A stretch of DNA of 64,000 bases from Amycolatopsis nivea (GTDB lineage: Bacteria; Actinomycetota; Actinomycetes; Mycobacteriales; Pseudonocardiaceae): positions 62,001 through 126,000 of the forward strand of contig NZ_SDLT01000009.1 of the NCBI RefSeq assembly GCF_004522235.1, read 5' to 3'. Below the pieces are notes generated by a model. It was not told the DNA's origin, searched no databases, and saw only the letters and a program-made list of their open reading frames with translations. Below, one piece after another: positions 25,316 through 35,579 of the stretch; the stretch's first letter is position 1; each line of letters opens with the position of its first letter. The position numbers and the translations under genes were made by a program.

Positions 25316-26475
25316 ACACGGCGTTGCTGGACCGGCTCCGCACCGAACTCGAGGGCCGCCCGCCTCGGCGCGACCTAGTGGTCTCCGGTGCGCAGGGACC
25401 GACGTTGAGCTTGGACGGCGAACTCCTGGTCAATCTCGCTTCGAACGACTATCTCGGCCTCGCCGGATCCCCGGAAGTCCTTGCCGCGGCCCGGGAAGCG
25501 ATGCGCGATCAAGGACTCGGCGTGGCCGCGGGCCGAGTGCTCTGCGGTACCCGAAGTGTCCACAGTGCACTCGAGACGGCCATCGCCGAGCTGGTCGGCA
25601 CCGAGGACGCCGTGTTGTACGGCTCGTGCTTCGACGCGAACCTCGGTGTCTTCGCCGCCCTGCTCGGCCCGGACGACGTGATCTTCAGCGACGCGCTCAA
25701 CCATGCCAGCCTGATCGACGGCATCCGGCTGTCGCAGGCCCAGCGGCGCGTCTACGCCCACTCGGATCTCAACGAGCTGGAGCGATATCTCACCGAGAGC
25801 ACGGAGGCACGGCACCGGTTGATCGTGACCGACGGCGTGTTCAGCATGGACGGCGACCTCGCCGCGCTCCCCCGGCTCGCCGAGCTGGCGCGGCGGTACG
25901 ACGCGGTGCTGCTGGTCGACGATTCGCACGCGACCGGGGTGCTCGGCGGCGGCACTGCCGAGCACTTCGGCCTTGCCGGTGAGGTCGACCTCGTCACCGG
26001 AACACTCGGCAAGGCACTCGGCGGCGCGGCCGGAGGCTTCGTCGCCGGGCCGCGCGCGGTCACCGAAACCCTGCGCCAGGTTTCGCGGCCGTACGTCTTC
26101 ACCAACGCGATGGCACCTCCGCTCGCGGCCGCCGCACTGACTGCGATCCGGCTCGCTATTCACCGCCCAGAACTGCGAGAACGCCTGGCCGCCAACACTT
26201 CCTGGCTGCGCAGCGCCTTGCGGGATCTCGGGTACGAGGTGCTGCCCGGCGAACATCCGATCGTCCCGGTGATGCTGCGAGGCGGAACGCTCGCCGTTGA
26301 TATGGCAGCGGCACTGCGACGGGAAGGCGTCCTGGTCTTCGCGCTCTCGCATCCGGTCGTCCCGGCGGGTGAAGAGCGGATCCGCGTGCAGGTCTCGGCC
26401 TCGCACACGCGGGAGCACCTCGAACAGGCGGCCGCGGCTTTCGGCCGGGTCCGCGGTCTGCTGGCGGCCGCATGA
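25312..26475 (+). CDS. Alpha-oxoamine synthase family PLP enzyme (KBL-like)
   Basis: 387 residues of the family that includes 2-amino-3-oxobutyrate CoA ligase (KBL) and 8-amino-7-oxononanoate synthase. Key segments are NLASNDYLGLA, the HASLIDGIRLS loop, LLVDDSHATGVLG and the PLP lysine in TLGKALGGAAGG. The TLGKALGG form and the phrase AVLYGSCFDANLGVF resemble KBL more than BioF. KBL splits a 2-amino-3-oxo acid with CoA into glycine and an acyl-CoA. No other biotin gene is nearby, which argues against BioF. The GTG start overlaps the previous stop as GTGA. Confidence 0.87.
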   Translation: MNTALLDRLRTELEGRPPRRDLVVSGAQGPTLSLDGELLVNLASNDYLGLAGSPEVLAAAREAMRDQGLGVAAGRVLCGTRSVHSALETAIAELVGTEDAVLYGSCFDANLGVFAALLGPDDVIFSDALNHASLIDGIRLSQAQRRVYAHSDLNELERYLTESTEARHRLIVTDGVFSMDGDLAALPRLAELARRYDAVLLVDDSHATGVLGGGTAEHFGLAGEVDLVTGTLGKALGGAAGGFVAGPRAVTETLRQVSRPYVFTNAMAPPLAAAALTAIRLAIHRPELRERLAANTSWLRSALRDLGYEVLPGEHPIVPVMLRGGTLAVDMAAALRREGVLVFALSHPVVPAGEERIRVQVSASHTREHLEQAAAAFGRVRGLLAAA

Positions 26476-27266
26476 CCGCCGTCGAGGATCTCCGCGCTCC
26501 TACCAGCACGGACAGCCGGGAACTCGCCGGACGGGTCGCGATCGTGACCGGCGGCGCGAGCGGCATGGGTCTGGCCACAGTGCACGCGCTGGCCAGCCGG
26601 GGCGCGACCGTCACGGTGTTCGACCCCGCCGCGCCAGCCGCCGAGGAACTGGCGGCGACGTTGGCGGTTCCGGCGGAGCGGATCCGGTCGATCGCGGTGG
26701 ACATCACGGATGCCGCTCGGGTCGGCCGCGCTTTCGACGCGGTGCTGGCCGAACAAACCCGGCTCGACATCCTCGTCAACGCGGCGGGTATCGCACCACC
26801 GACGGCATTTGAAGATATCACCGAGGCCGAGTGGAATCGGGTGCTCGCGGTCAGCGTGCACGGCACGTTCCTGTGCTGCCAGCGCGCGCTGCCCGCGATG
26901 CGAGCCGGCGGCTGGGGCAGGATCGTCAATTTCTCTTCTACCGCGGGAAAAACGATCAGCACCGCGGGCGGCGCGCACTACACGACGGCCAAGCACGGCG
27001 TCCTCGGCCTCACCCGGCACCTCGCGAAGAACTACGGGCCGGACGGGATCACGGTCAACGCCGTCTGTCCCGGCCTGATCGACACCCCGATGGTCCGCGG
27101 CCTGCTTTCCGCCGCCGCGCTCGGCGAAGCCACCCGCTCGTTCCCGGTGCCGCGCGCCGGGATGCCCTGGGAGGTCGCGGAACTCGTCGCGTTCCTCGCG
27201 TCCGACCGAGCGGCCTACATCACCGGCGCCGCGATCGACATCAACGGCGGCGACCTCATCGTCTGA
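26472..27266 (+). CDS. Short-chain dehydrogenase/reductase
   Basis: 264 residues of the classical SDR type. The cofactor motif is VTGGASGMG (near residue 30), NAAG follows, and the catalytic Ser-Tyr-Lys are in NFSST, HYTTAK. The [11 protein letters not shown] stretch with Asp after the second strand suggests NAD(H). It overlaps the upstream gene by 4 bases and ends the coupled run. It might make or use the 3-oxo group handled by the KBL-like enzyme (inference from position only). Confidence 0.92.
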   Translation: MTAVEDLRAPTSTDSRELAGRVAIVTGGASGMGLATVHALASRGATVTVFDPAAPAAEELAATLAVPAERIRSIAVDITDAARVGRAFDAVLAEQTRLDILVNAAGIAPPTAFEDITEAEWNRVLAVSVHGTFLCCQRALPAMRAGGWGRIVNFSSTAGKTISTAGGAHYTTAKHGVLGLTRHLAKNYGPDGITVNAVCPGLIDTPMVRGLLSAAALGEATRSFPVPRAGMPWEVAELVAFLASDRAAYITGAAIDINGGDLIV

Positions 27267-27298
27267 GCTTTCCCGCGGCGAAAACCCTTGCCAGATCA

Positions 27299-27319
27299 CA
27301 GCACCGGGGTCCGGTGCTG
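27299..27319. terminator. Small hairpin between the SDR and mmsA genes
   Basis: CAGCACCGG (27299-27307) and CCGGTGCTG (27311-27319) pair perfectly around GGT. It is too short and lacks a T-run to be a sure terminator; it may partly reduce transcription into mmsA. Confidence 0.4.
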
Positions 27320-27351
27320 CCCGAAACCCTGACCAGAAGGCGAGTTCCCTC

Positions 27352-28839
<1,488 letters not shown>

Positions 28840-28844
28840 GCGGA

Positions 28845-28876
28845 GCGGTCCGGGGAGACCGTGCTCCCCGGACCGC
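28845..28876. terminator. Bidirectional terminator between mmsA and the GntR gene
   Basis: Perfect 13-bp arms, GCGGTCCGGGGAG at 28845-28857 and its complement at 28864-28876, with a 6-base loop, placed 5 bases after the mmsA stop and 5 bases from the GntR stop. Confidence 0.8.
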
Positions 28877-28881
28877 ACCGG

Positions 28882-29685
28882 TCAATTCAGCGGTATTTCG
28901 ATGTTCGCCCTGCTGACCGAAGTGCTCTTGGTCAGCACTTGGAGCACGTCACGGCGCACCCGCTCGCACCGGGCCCGCATCGAGAAGCGCGCACCCTCCG
29001 CGTCACGGTCGCGCAGGCTCTCGAAAATCGCGTGCAGTTCACCCGGCGGGCTCGCGACGTCCGGAGCGATCATCAACACCATCCGCAGCACCCGTTCCAG
29101 TTCGTCGAGGACGTCGACGAGCGATTTGACGAGCCGGCTGTTGCCGCTGAAGTGGGCCATGATGGCCTCGAATTCGATCCCGACCGGCAGCCAGTCGTCG
29201 AGCGCCGTCTCGCCCGGGACGTAGTCCGATGCGATTTTCGACAGCACTTCGAGCCGCTCGATCGCGGGCACCGAGATGCCGTTGCGGGCCGCTTCGGCAG
29301 CCGCCTCTGCGGCCAGCAGCGTACGCAGGCCGCAGAGATCGTCGGTGTCCTGCAACGTGATCGAGCTGACGAGGTAGCCCGCGCGCGGAAGCGCGCTGAC
29401 CAGACCGTCTCGGCGCAGCCGGGCCAGCGCCTCGCGCACCGGCGTCTTGCTGATCTGCCACTGCTGCGCGAGCGAGGTCTCGGTGAAACTGCTGCCGGGA
29501 CGCAGCGTCAGATCGATGATCTGCCGGCGGATCGCCCGGTACGCCTGGCTGGTCCGGTCGAGGCCGGATTCGTCCTGGCCGACCAGCAGCAGCGCGGGGA
29601 TGTGCGGCGTGCCGGTGAGAACGTCGTGGATGTCGGACACCCACTCAGAATACCAGTATTGCTGGTTGATATGGCACGGGTACAT
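28882..29685 (-). CDS. GntR-family regulator with FCD domain
   Basis: 267 residues. After an unusual N-terminal extension of about 45 residues comes a GntR winged helix (SQAYRAIRRQIIDLTLRPGSS, then TPVREALARLRRDGLV), followed by an FCD ligand domain (about 110-240). The ATG at 29685 is supported by GGAGG 9 bases upstream, so the extension is probably real; a GTG at 29640 has no such site. It ends next to mmsA and faces an aminotransferase gene. The 12-bp element shared with the hyuA promoter region makes it the likely regulator of the hyu operon and of itself. Confidence 0.9.
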   Translation of the reverse strand: MYPCHINQQYWYSEWVSDIHDVLTGTPHIPALLLVGQDESGLDRTSQAYRAIRRQIIDLTLRPGSSFTETSLAQQWQISKTPVREALARLRRDGLVSALPRAGYLVSSITLQDTDDLCGLRTLLAAEAAAEAARNGISVPAIERLEVLSKIASDYVPGETALDDWLPVGIEFEAIMAHFSGNSRLVKSLVDVLDELERVLRMVLMIAPDVASPPGELHAIFESLRDRDAEGARFSMRARCERVRRDVLQVLTKSTSVSRANIEIPLN

Positions 29686-29701
29686 CTTCAGAGACCTCCA
29701 A

Positions 29702-29731
29702 AGATATCTACCGTTGATACTGATATCTCAA
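29702..29731. promoter_or_regulatory. Candidate GntR operator between divergent genes
   Basis: The 63-bp gap holds AGATATCT (29702-29709, a perfect palindrome) and CTGATATCTCAA (29720-29731). The word GATATCT repeats with a 19-bp offset. The second block is identical to 19551-19562 before hyuA. A further inverted repeat, AATACCAGTATT at 29649-29660, falls inside the start of the GntR reading frame. Confidence 0.6.
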
Positions 29732-29748
29732 TGTGCGAAGCTGCTCGT

Positions 29749-30894
29749 ATGCCGCGAAGCAGTTCGACCTCCTGGACTCTCCCCGCCTCTCGCGATGTCC
29801 CGGCACTGGGCGCGCTGAGCGCTCGCGACCGGGCCCGCCGCACCGGCGTCCGGATGCTCCCGCTCGTGGGAGCCCCGGTCCTGCCGATGCCCGAACACGT
29901 CCGCGAGGCCGTCCGGCTGGCGATGGACAAACCCGACCCGCGCGACAGCCGGGGCCTTCCCGAACTCCGGTCGGCCATCGCCGCGGAACTCGGTCCCGGC
30001 ATCGATCCCGAACGAAGGCTGCTGGTGACACACGGCGCGCAGCACGGGCTTTCCCTTGTGCTGCGCACCGTCCTCGAGCCGGGCGACGAGGTGATCGTGC
30101 CGACCCCGGCGTACTTCTTCGACGGGGCGATCCGCGAATCCGGCGCCGTGCCCGCGTACGTCCCCTCCCGAGAGGACTGGACCTTCGATCTCGACCGCAT
30201 GGCCGCCGCGGTCACCCCGCGCAGCCGCGCCATTCTCCTGTGCAATCCGGTCAATCCCACCGGCTACCTCCCCAATGCCGCAACCATCGCCGCGGTGGTC
30301 GGCCTCGCCGCCCGCCACGGCCTTGTCGTGATCTCCGACGATTCGTGGCGGCACTTCGCCTATGACCGGAACGAACACCATCCGATCGAGGGAGCGGCCG
30401 GGGAGTGGCCGCACCTGATCACCGTCACCAGCCTCAGCAAGTACTACGCGCTGGCGACCTGGCGGATCGGCTATGTGCTGGCCCCGCCGGAAATCATCGA
30501 CGCGATGGAACGCCGCCTGCAATGGGAAGCCGTCTGCTGCGGCGCGGTCGCACAGCACGCGGCGGCCGCCGCCCTCACCGGACCGCGCGAGTGGCTCGAC
30601 CGCGAACTCGTGACGTACCAGCGGAAGCGCGACCTCGTGTGCGACGGCATCGCGGCCAGCGGGCTCCCCGCACCAGTGCGCCCCGGCGGCGGCGCGTTCC
30701 TGCTCGCCGATTGCGGCCGGCTCGGCGCTGCCCCGGAAGACATCGACCGAGCCTTGCTGCGCAACGGAGTCACCGCGATCCGCGGCGCCGACCTGCATGC
30801 TCCGGACACGCACGTCCGGCTCACCTTCGGCGCGCCGGAACCCGTGCTGGAGGAGCTGGTCAGCGCGCTGAAACGAGCCCTGCTGGAGTCTTAG
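29749..30894 (+). CDS. Class I/II PLP aminotransferase
   Basis: 381 residues of fold type I. The PLP lysine is in SLSKYYALATWRIGY, the Asn and Asp contacts are in CNPVNPTG and ISDDSW, and a C-terminal HVRLTFG provides the substrate-carboxylate Arg. A start at 29731 (MCEAAR) is possible in frame; 29749 is chosen because the former would place the operator element immediately against the start codon. It probably belongs to the hyu regulon as an amino-donor or acceptor step. Substrate unknown. Confidence 0.88.
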   Translation: MPRSSSTSWTLPASRDVPALGALSARDRARRTGVRMLPLVGAPVLPMPEHVREAVRLAMDKPDPRDSRGLPELRSAIAAELGPGIDPERRLLVTHGAQHGLSLVLRTVLEPGDEVIVPTPAYFFDGAIRESGAVPAYVPSREDWTFDLDRMAAAVTPRSRAILLCNPVNPTGYLPNAATIAAVVGLAARHGLVVISDDSWRHFAYDRNEHHPIEGAAGEWPHLITVTSLSKYYALATWRIGYVLAPPEIIDAMERRLQWEAVCCGAVAQHAAAAALTGPREWLDRELVTYQRKRDLVCDGIAASGLPAPVRPGGGAFLLADCGRLGAAPEDIDRALLRNGVTAIRGADLHAPDTHVRLTFGAPEPVLEELVSALKRALLES

Positions 30895-30978
30895 CCGCAC
30901 CGGTTTCGCGGCGTCCCCGAAGTCCGCTACTCTCGGTGTGGCATCTATCACCGTGTCAACACGCGGGAGGTACGCGTC

Positions 30979-31824
30979 GTGACCGACGCTGTCAACGCAC
31001 CGCCGGGGGTCAACCCGAACCAGTCGAGCGCCGCCCGCGTGTACGACTATCTGCTGGGCGGGAAAGACAATTACGAGATCGACCGGCAGGTCGCCAGGGA
31101 AATCGCCCGGGTGATGCCGGACGTTGCGGAAACCGCGCGGGTCAACCGGCACCTGCTGACCCGGATCTGCCGGTTCCTCGCCTTCCACGCCGGCATCCGC
31201 CAGTACATCGACTGCGGTTCCGGCATGCCGACCTCGGAAAACGTGCACCAGATCGTCCAGCGCGGGGATTCGGGCGCGAAGGTCGTCTACGTCGACTACG
31301 ACCCGGTGGTGGCCAGCCACGGGCGAGCGCTGCTCGACGAGAACGAATTCACCGAATACATCCAGGCGGATTTCTTCGACCCGCCGAGCATTCTCGACCA
31401 TCCGACGGTCACCGAGCACCTCGACTGGAACCAGCCGATCGCGGTGCTGTTCCTGCTCGCCCTGCACCACCAGACCGGCGACCGCGAGGTCCCGGCGAAG
31501 GTGACGAAGGAATTCATCGACCGGCTCCCGTCCGGTTCGTACGTGGCGATCTCGCACCTGCTCGACCCGCACGACGGTTCCGAGGACGACGAAGCCGTGC
31601 AGGGCATCATCGAATCGATCCACAACGGGTCGATGAAGGACGTCTCGTCCCGCACCCGCGCCGAGATCAAGGAACTGTTCCACGGCATGGAACTGATCCC
31701 GAGCGGGCCGAACAAGCCCGCGGAAATCGTGCCGGTGGTCGAATGGTGGCCGGACGGCCCGCTGCTCAGCGAGCCGACGGTCGCCCAGCGGATCGTGGCG
31801 GTCGGGGTCGCGCGGAAACCCTGA
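30979..31824 (+). CDS. SAM-dependent methyltransferase of the Methyltransf_19 (DUF574) family
   Basis: 281 residues. The N-terminal SSAARVYDYLLGGKDNYEID segment is the hallmark of this actinobacterial family, and the SAM pocket reads YIDCGSGMPTSENVH with VVYVDYDPVV after it. The family is very numerous in Streptomyces and Amycolatopsis but the reaction is not settled. The GTG start follows a GGAGG at 30965-30969. It stands alone, closed by a strong shared terminator. Confidence 0.9.
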   Translation: MTDAVNAPPGVNPNQSSAARVYDYLLGGKDNYEIDRQVAREIARVMPDVAETARVNRHLLTRICRFLAFHAGIRQYIDCGSGMPTSENVHQIVQRGDSGAKVVYVDYDPVVASHGRALLDENEFTEYIQADFFDPPSILDHPTVTEHLDWNQPIAVLFLLALHHQTGDREVPAKVTKEFIDRLPSGSYVAISHLLDPHDGSEDDEAVQGIIESIHNGSMKDVSSRTRAEIKELFHGMELIPSGPNKPAEIVPVVEWWPDGPLLSEPTVAQRIVAVGVARKP

Positions 31825-31838
31825 GATCTTACGACTGC

Positions 31839-31885
31839 GGGCCGGTGGTCCGGCCGGGCTGAACGCTCGGCTGGACCACCGGCCC
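31839..31885. terminator. Bidirectional terminator
   Basis: GGGCCGGTGGTCC (31839-31851) and GGACCACCGGCCC (31873-31885) are perfect 13-bp arms with a 21-base loop that itself has GC-rich pairing potential. It separates the convergent methyltransferase and MFS exporter genes. Confidence 0.8.
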
Positions 31886-31920
31886 TCTTGTCACAGGTAA
31901 ACCCGTTACCGCACAACAGG

Positions 31921-33447
31921 TTAAGACGCGACCGGCACCGGTTCCGCTGCCTTCGCCGCCGCCGGCGAACGCCGCAGCGCGACCATCCCCACCACCGCGA
32001 ACACCACCACGATCGCCGCGCCGATCCCGGCGACCGTGTGCAGTCCCGAGCTGAACGCGTCGCGTGCCGTGGCCAGCAGCTGTTCGCCGGTCGCGCCGGG
32101 CAGCGTCGCCGACGCCTCCATCGCACCGGCCATGCTGTCGGTCGCCTGGGCGGCCGCCGCGGCGGGCACGTGGGCTGGTACCGCGATCTGGTCGCGGTAC
32201 ACCGCCGTCGCGACGCTGCCGAACACCGCGATCCCCATGGCGATCCCGAATTCCGCGCTGGTCTCCGACATCGCCGAAGCCGCGCCGGCCCGCTGCGGCG
32301 GGACCGAGCCGACCACCATTTCGGTGCACAGCACGCCCTGCGGCCCCATGCCGAAGCTGGCGACCGACATGCCCAGCACCACGAAAGCCACCCCGCCTGC
32401 CCCATTGGCGAGCGTGAACAACAGGATTCCGCCCGCCGCGATCAGCATTCCGAAGCCCAGTACGAATTCCGGCCGGAACCGGCGCGCCAGCCGCGGCGCG
32501 ATCATCGACCCGGCGACCACCGCGAGCGCCTGCGGAACCAGCAGCAGCCCCGCGTCGACCGTGCTCAGCCCGGCGACCATCTGCAGATACTGGCTGACCA
32601 GCATGAACACGCCGCCCATGGTGACCGCGCCGACGAGCATGATCGCCACCGCCGCACTGAACGCGCGCACCCGGAACAACTGCAGGTCCAGCAGCGGATG
32701 CTCGAGCCGCCGCTGCCGCCGGACGAACACCACGCCGACCGCGAGCCCCGCGACGAGCACGACGATTTCGGTCAGGGACAAGCCGTTCTTGGCGATTTCC
32801 TTGAGCGCGTAGATGACCGGCAGGATCGCGGCGAGCGACAGGGCGACGCTGGCGAGGTCGAGGCGCCCGGCGGCGTTGTCGCGGTATTCGGGAACCAGCT
32901 TCGGCGCGGTCGCGAGCAGCAGGACCATCACCGGCACGCCCATCAGGAACACCGAACCCCAGCGGAAATGCTCCAGCAGGAACCCGCCCGCGACCGGGCC
33001 GACCACCATGCCGCCCATGAAACAGCTCATCCACACCGCGATCGCGGTGCCGCGCTGTTTGGGGTTCGGGAACATGTTGCTGATCAACGCGAGCGTCGAC
33101 GGCATGAGCGTCGCCCCGGCGATCCCGAGCACGGCCCGCGCCGCGATCAGCATCTCCGGAGTGGTCGAGAACGCCGCCGCGACCGACGCGAGCCCGAATG
33201 CGCCGCCGCCGATCATCAGCAGCTTCCGCCTGCCGATCCGGTCGCCGAGCGTGCCCATCGTGACGAGGAATCCGGCGATCATGAAGCCGTAAATATCGAT
33301 GATCCACAGCAATTGCGTGCTGGACGGCCGCAGATCCGCGGCGAGGTGCGGAACCGCGAGGTGCAGCACGCTCATGTCCAGCGACAACAGCACGGTCGGC
33401 AAGGCCAGTACTGCCAGGCCCAGCCACTCGCGTCGTCCGGCGCTCAT
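31921..33447 (-). CDS. MFS multidrug exporter, DHA2 (14-helix) type
   Basis: 508 residues with about 14 membrane helices. LDMSVLHLAVPHLAADL in helix 1 and GTLGDRIGRRKLL in the loop 2-3 motif place it with QacA/SmvA-like drug:proton antiporters; motif C of exporters is seen in MVVGPVAGGFLLE. The ATG at 33447 has GGGGAG 8 bases upstream. The TetR gene upstream in the same orientation, 138 bp away, is the natural candidate regulator. Substrates cannot be predicted. Confidence 0.92.
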   Translation of the reverse strand: MSAGRREWLGLAVLALPTVLLSLDMSVLHLAVPHLAADLRPSSTQLLWIIDIYGFMIAGFLVTMGTLGDRIGRRKLLMIGGGAFGLASVAAAFSTTPEMLIAARAVLGIAGATLMPSTLALISNMFPNPKQRGTAIAVWMSCFMGGMVVGPVAGGFLLEHFRWGSVFLMGVPVMVLLLATAPKLVPEYRDNAAGRLDLASVALSLAAILPVIYALKEIAKNGLSLTEIVVLVAGLAVGVVFVRRQRRLEHPLLDLQLFRVRAFSAAVAIMLVGAVTMGGVFMLVSQYLQMVAGLSTVDAGLLLVPQALAVVAGSMIAPRLARRFRPEFVLGFGMLIAAGGILLFTLANGAGGVAFVVLGMSVASFGMGPQGVLCTEMVVGSVPPQRAGAASAMSETSAEFGIAMGIAVFGSVATAVYRDQIAVPAHVPAAAAAQATDSMAGAMEASATLPGATGEQLLATARDAFSSGLHTVAGIGAAIVVVFAVVGMVALRRSPAAAKAAEPVPVAS

Positions 33448-33585
33448 TTCTGTCTCCCCTGCGTGTCTTTCCAGTCGTCTCACTGAAGCGACGATCGGGG
33501 TGCACGCGGATCGACATCACCGGGAAAACTTCTTCGGACGGCGGGGAGGCGGCTGCTCGAACACTGTCTGCGGAGGCTCCCCGGA

Positions 33586-34212
33586 TCAGGCCACCGCGTA
33601 GTCCCCCAGCGCAGGTTCCAGCAGGTCGAACGCCCGCGCCGCCTCCGCCGCGACCGTCTCCGCGACCTCGTCGGCGGGCCGTCCGGCCAGCGTCAGCTCC
33701 TCGATCCGCTGGAACAGGCTGTGGTGCACGGCCCCCAGCACCGCGGCTGCCGTGCGGACGGTGATGTCCGTCCGGGGGCTGCCGACTGCGTCGGCCAGTG
33801 CCTGGGCCAGCGCCCGTTCCCGCTGTTCGTGCAGGCCGCGCAGGCAGGCGGACAGCGTCGGGCTCTCGGCGATCATCCGGCTGAACTCCAGCCCGGCGAA
33901 CCCGACGACCGGGTCCCTCGTCGCGACCGCCGCCTCGAACGCCCGCCGCAGCGCCGCGAGCGCCGACTCCCCCGGTTCGCGCGCCCACACCGCCGCCGCC
34001 AGGGTCGCGACGAACTCGTCCTGATGGTCGAGGACCAGGTCTTCCTTGCGGGCGAAGTAGTTGGTCACCGTCTTCTTCGCGACCCGCGCGGCCGCCGCGA
34101 CCTGCGCGATCGTCGTCTCCTCGAAGCCCTGCTCCAGGAACAGCCGCGTCGCGTGGTCGGAGATCAGCTGGCGCGTCTCCTGCTTCTTGGCTTCCCGCAG
34201 GCCCACATCCAT
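33586..34212 (-). CDS. TetR-family transcriptional regulator
   Basis: 208 residues. The N-terminal helix-turn-helix is ISDHATRLFLEQGFEETTIAQVAAAARVAKKTVTNYF, read here in two parts either side of the turn, and a C-terminal helical ligand domain follows. It faces the DUF5701-like gene across a 96-bp region carrying paired operator-like repeats that overlap a strong promoter. It probably represses that gene, itself and perhaps the MFS exporter downstream. Confidence 0.92.
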   Translation of the reverse strand: MDVGLREAKKQETRQLISDHATRLFLEQGFEETTIAQVAAAARVAKKTVTNYFARKEDLVLDHQDEFVATLAAAVWAREPGESALAALRRAFEAAVATRDPVVGFAGLEFSRMIAESPTLSACLRGLHEQRERALAQALADAVGSPRTDITVRTAAAVLGAVHHSLFQRIEELTLAGRPADEVAETVAAEAARAFDLLEPALGDYAVA

Positions 34213-34225
34213 CGAAAACTTACCT

Positions 34226-34288
34226 CCGACGTAAATTTACCTTGACACCCATGTGGAGACTCGGCATACTTTTACTACCGACGTAAAT
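34226..34288 (+). promoter_or_regulatory. Near-consensus promoter flanked by TetR operator repeats
   Basis: TTGACA (34242-34247) and CATACT (34265-34270) are separated by 17 bp, an almost ideal housekeeping promoter facing the gene at 34309. CCGACGTAAAT occurs twice, at 34226-34236 just before the -35 box and at 34278-34288 just after the -10 box; the first copy continues into the perfect palindrome GTAAATTTAC (34231-34240). A TetR dimer at either site would block the polymerase. Confidence 0.75.
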
Positions 34289-34308
34289 ATAGCCCGAAGG
34301 AGAACCAC

Positions 34309-34938
34309 TTGTCGATCGCTGCCCTCCCGTCGCTCGCGGACCAGGCAGACCACCTCATCGCGCTGGGAGTGCCCGAGATCGCCCAGCTTTCCGCCGACGA
34401 CTTGCGTGCTTTCGCCGCGGAGCACCACGTCGCCGACGGCGCGCTGCTGGCGGTCCACCCGGACCGGGCACCCGCGTCGGCGCTCTCGCCGCTGCTCCGG
34501 CGCGAAGGAAAGGCCGGATTCGTCGTCACCGACATGCCGGACGTCGACCAGTTCGCGCCGCGCGACATCGACCTGCCCGACGCACCGCTGTACCTCGTCA
34601 CCGGCCTCGACCGCGGCGACGAGATGGCCAACTGGAGCCCCGAGGAAGCCCTGCCCGCGATCACCAAGGCCGGGCGCAGTCCACTGCTGCTCACCGAGGG
34701 GATTCACTGGGTGCTGCAGCAACCGTCGGCGCTCGAGCGCAACCATTGCTTCATGACCATCGGCTCCCGGCTGCGCAAGGAGAACGGCAAATTCGACGCC
34801 CGCACGCCGGCACTGTGGATCAGCAACGGCACCGGCCGCGACGGCAGCGAACGCCGCAACGCCCCGAAGGTCGGCTGGTGCTGGTGGGGCAACCGGCACA
34901 CGTGGCTGGGTTTCGGGTCTGCTGCCGCCCGTTGCTGA
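34309..34938 (+). CDS. DUF5701-like protein of unknown function
   Basis: 209 residues, no signal peptide or membrane helix. It has an acidic N-terminal half and a Trp/aromatic-rich C-terminal segment (KVGWCWWGNRHTWLGFGS) recalling the actinobacterial DUF5701 family; I know no biochemical function. The start is TTG, chosen because AAGGAG lies 6 bases before it and the strong promoter ends 39 bp upstream. It is divergent from, and probably repressed by, the TetR regulator. The repeat island begins immediately after the stop. Confidence 0.8.
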   Translation: MSIAALPSLADQADHLIALGVPEIAQLSADDLRAFAAEHHVADGALLAVHPDRAPASALSPLLRREGKAGFVVTDMPDVDQFAPRDIDLPDAPLYLVTGLDRGDEMANWSPEEALPAITKAGRSPLLLTEGIHWVLQQPSALERNHCFMTIGSRLRKENGKFDARTPALWISNGTGRDGSERRNAPKVGWCWWGNRHTWLGFGSAAARC

Positions 34939-34944
34939 GCCCGT

Positions 34945-35530
34945 TGCCTCTTGCCGAGCCTTCCGCCGAACCCACCGCTGTTCGCTGCTAAGCCCTCCGC
35001 CGAGCCTCGCAGCGTCCGCCGCTGAACCCATCGTCCACCGCCGAACCCACTGCTGTTCGCCGCTGAACCCGCCGATCTCAGCCTGTCACCGCCCACGCCT
35101 AACCCGCCGCCCACCGCCGAGCCCCTCACCGTCCGCCGCCGAACCCACCGCTGTTCGCCGCTGAACCCGTCACCGCGCGCTGCCGAACCTGCCACCGTCC
35201 GCCGATGAATCCGCCGCTGCTCGCAGCTAAGCCAGCCCACCGCCGAACCCCGTCGCCGTTCGCCGCTAAGCGCGCCGTCGAACCTGCCACCGCCCACCGC
35301 CCGCCGCCGGGGCCGCCGCCCACTGCCGAGCCCCTCACCGTCCGCCGCTGAACCCGCCGCCCACCGCCGAATCCACCACCGTCCGCTGCCGAATCTGCCG
35401 CTGTCCGCCGTTGAATCCGCCGTTGCTCGCCGCTAAGCCAGCCCACCGCCCAGCGCCGAACCCGCCATCGCTCGCGGCTGAACCCGCCGCCCCCTGCCGA
35501 GCCCGCCGTTGAACCCGCCGCCGAGCCTGT
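34945..35530. repeat. Degenerate repeat island, no gene
   Basis: About 590 bp without a credible gene, made of imperfect units such as CCGCCGAACCCACC, CCGCTGAACCCGCC and TTCGCCGCTAAGCC. The phrase CCACCGCTGTTCGC occurs at least twice and variants many times. Spacing is irregular, so this is not a CRISPR array. On the minus strand all frames stay open and read as Gly/Ser/Arg repeats, with no ribosome site. CCGCCGAACCCACC also occurs in the island at 18880-19400, so the two may be related. Confidence 0.75.
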
Positions 35531-35537
35531 CACCGCG

Positions 35538-35552
35538 AGGAGAGAACCCATT
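35538..35552 (+). promoter_or_regulatory. Ribosome site in front of a possible ATT start
   Basis: AGGAG at 35538-35542 is followed 7 bases later by ATT (35550-35552), in frame with the acetyltransferase. The annotated ATG at 35580 has no ribosome site of its own. Initiation at ATT would add ten residues, ISPDPNVLHP with the first read as Met. Confidence 0.5.
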
Positions 35553-35579
35553 TCCCCCGATCCGAACGTCCTGCACCCG

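Noticed and set aside
25312-26475. BioF for biotin synthesis
   Set aside because: No other biotin gene is nearby, the lysine motif TLGKALGG is KBL-like and the gene is coupled inside a catabolic operon.
34945-35530. CRISPR array
   Set aside because: Units are imperfect and irregularly spaced, without unique spacers, and no cas gene is present.
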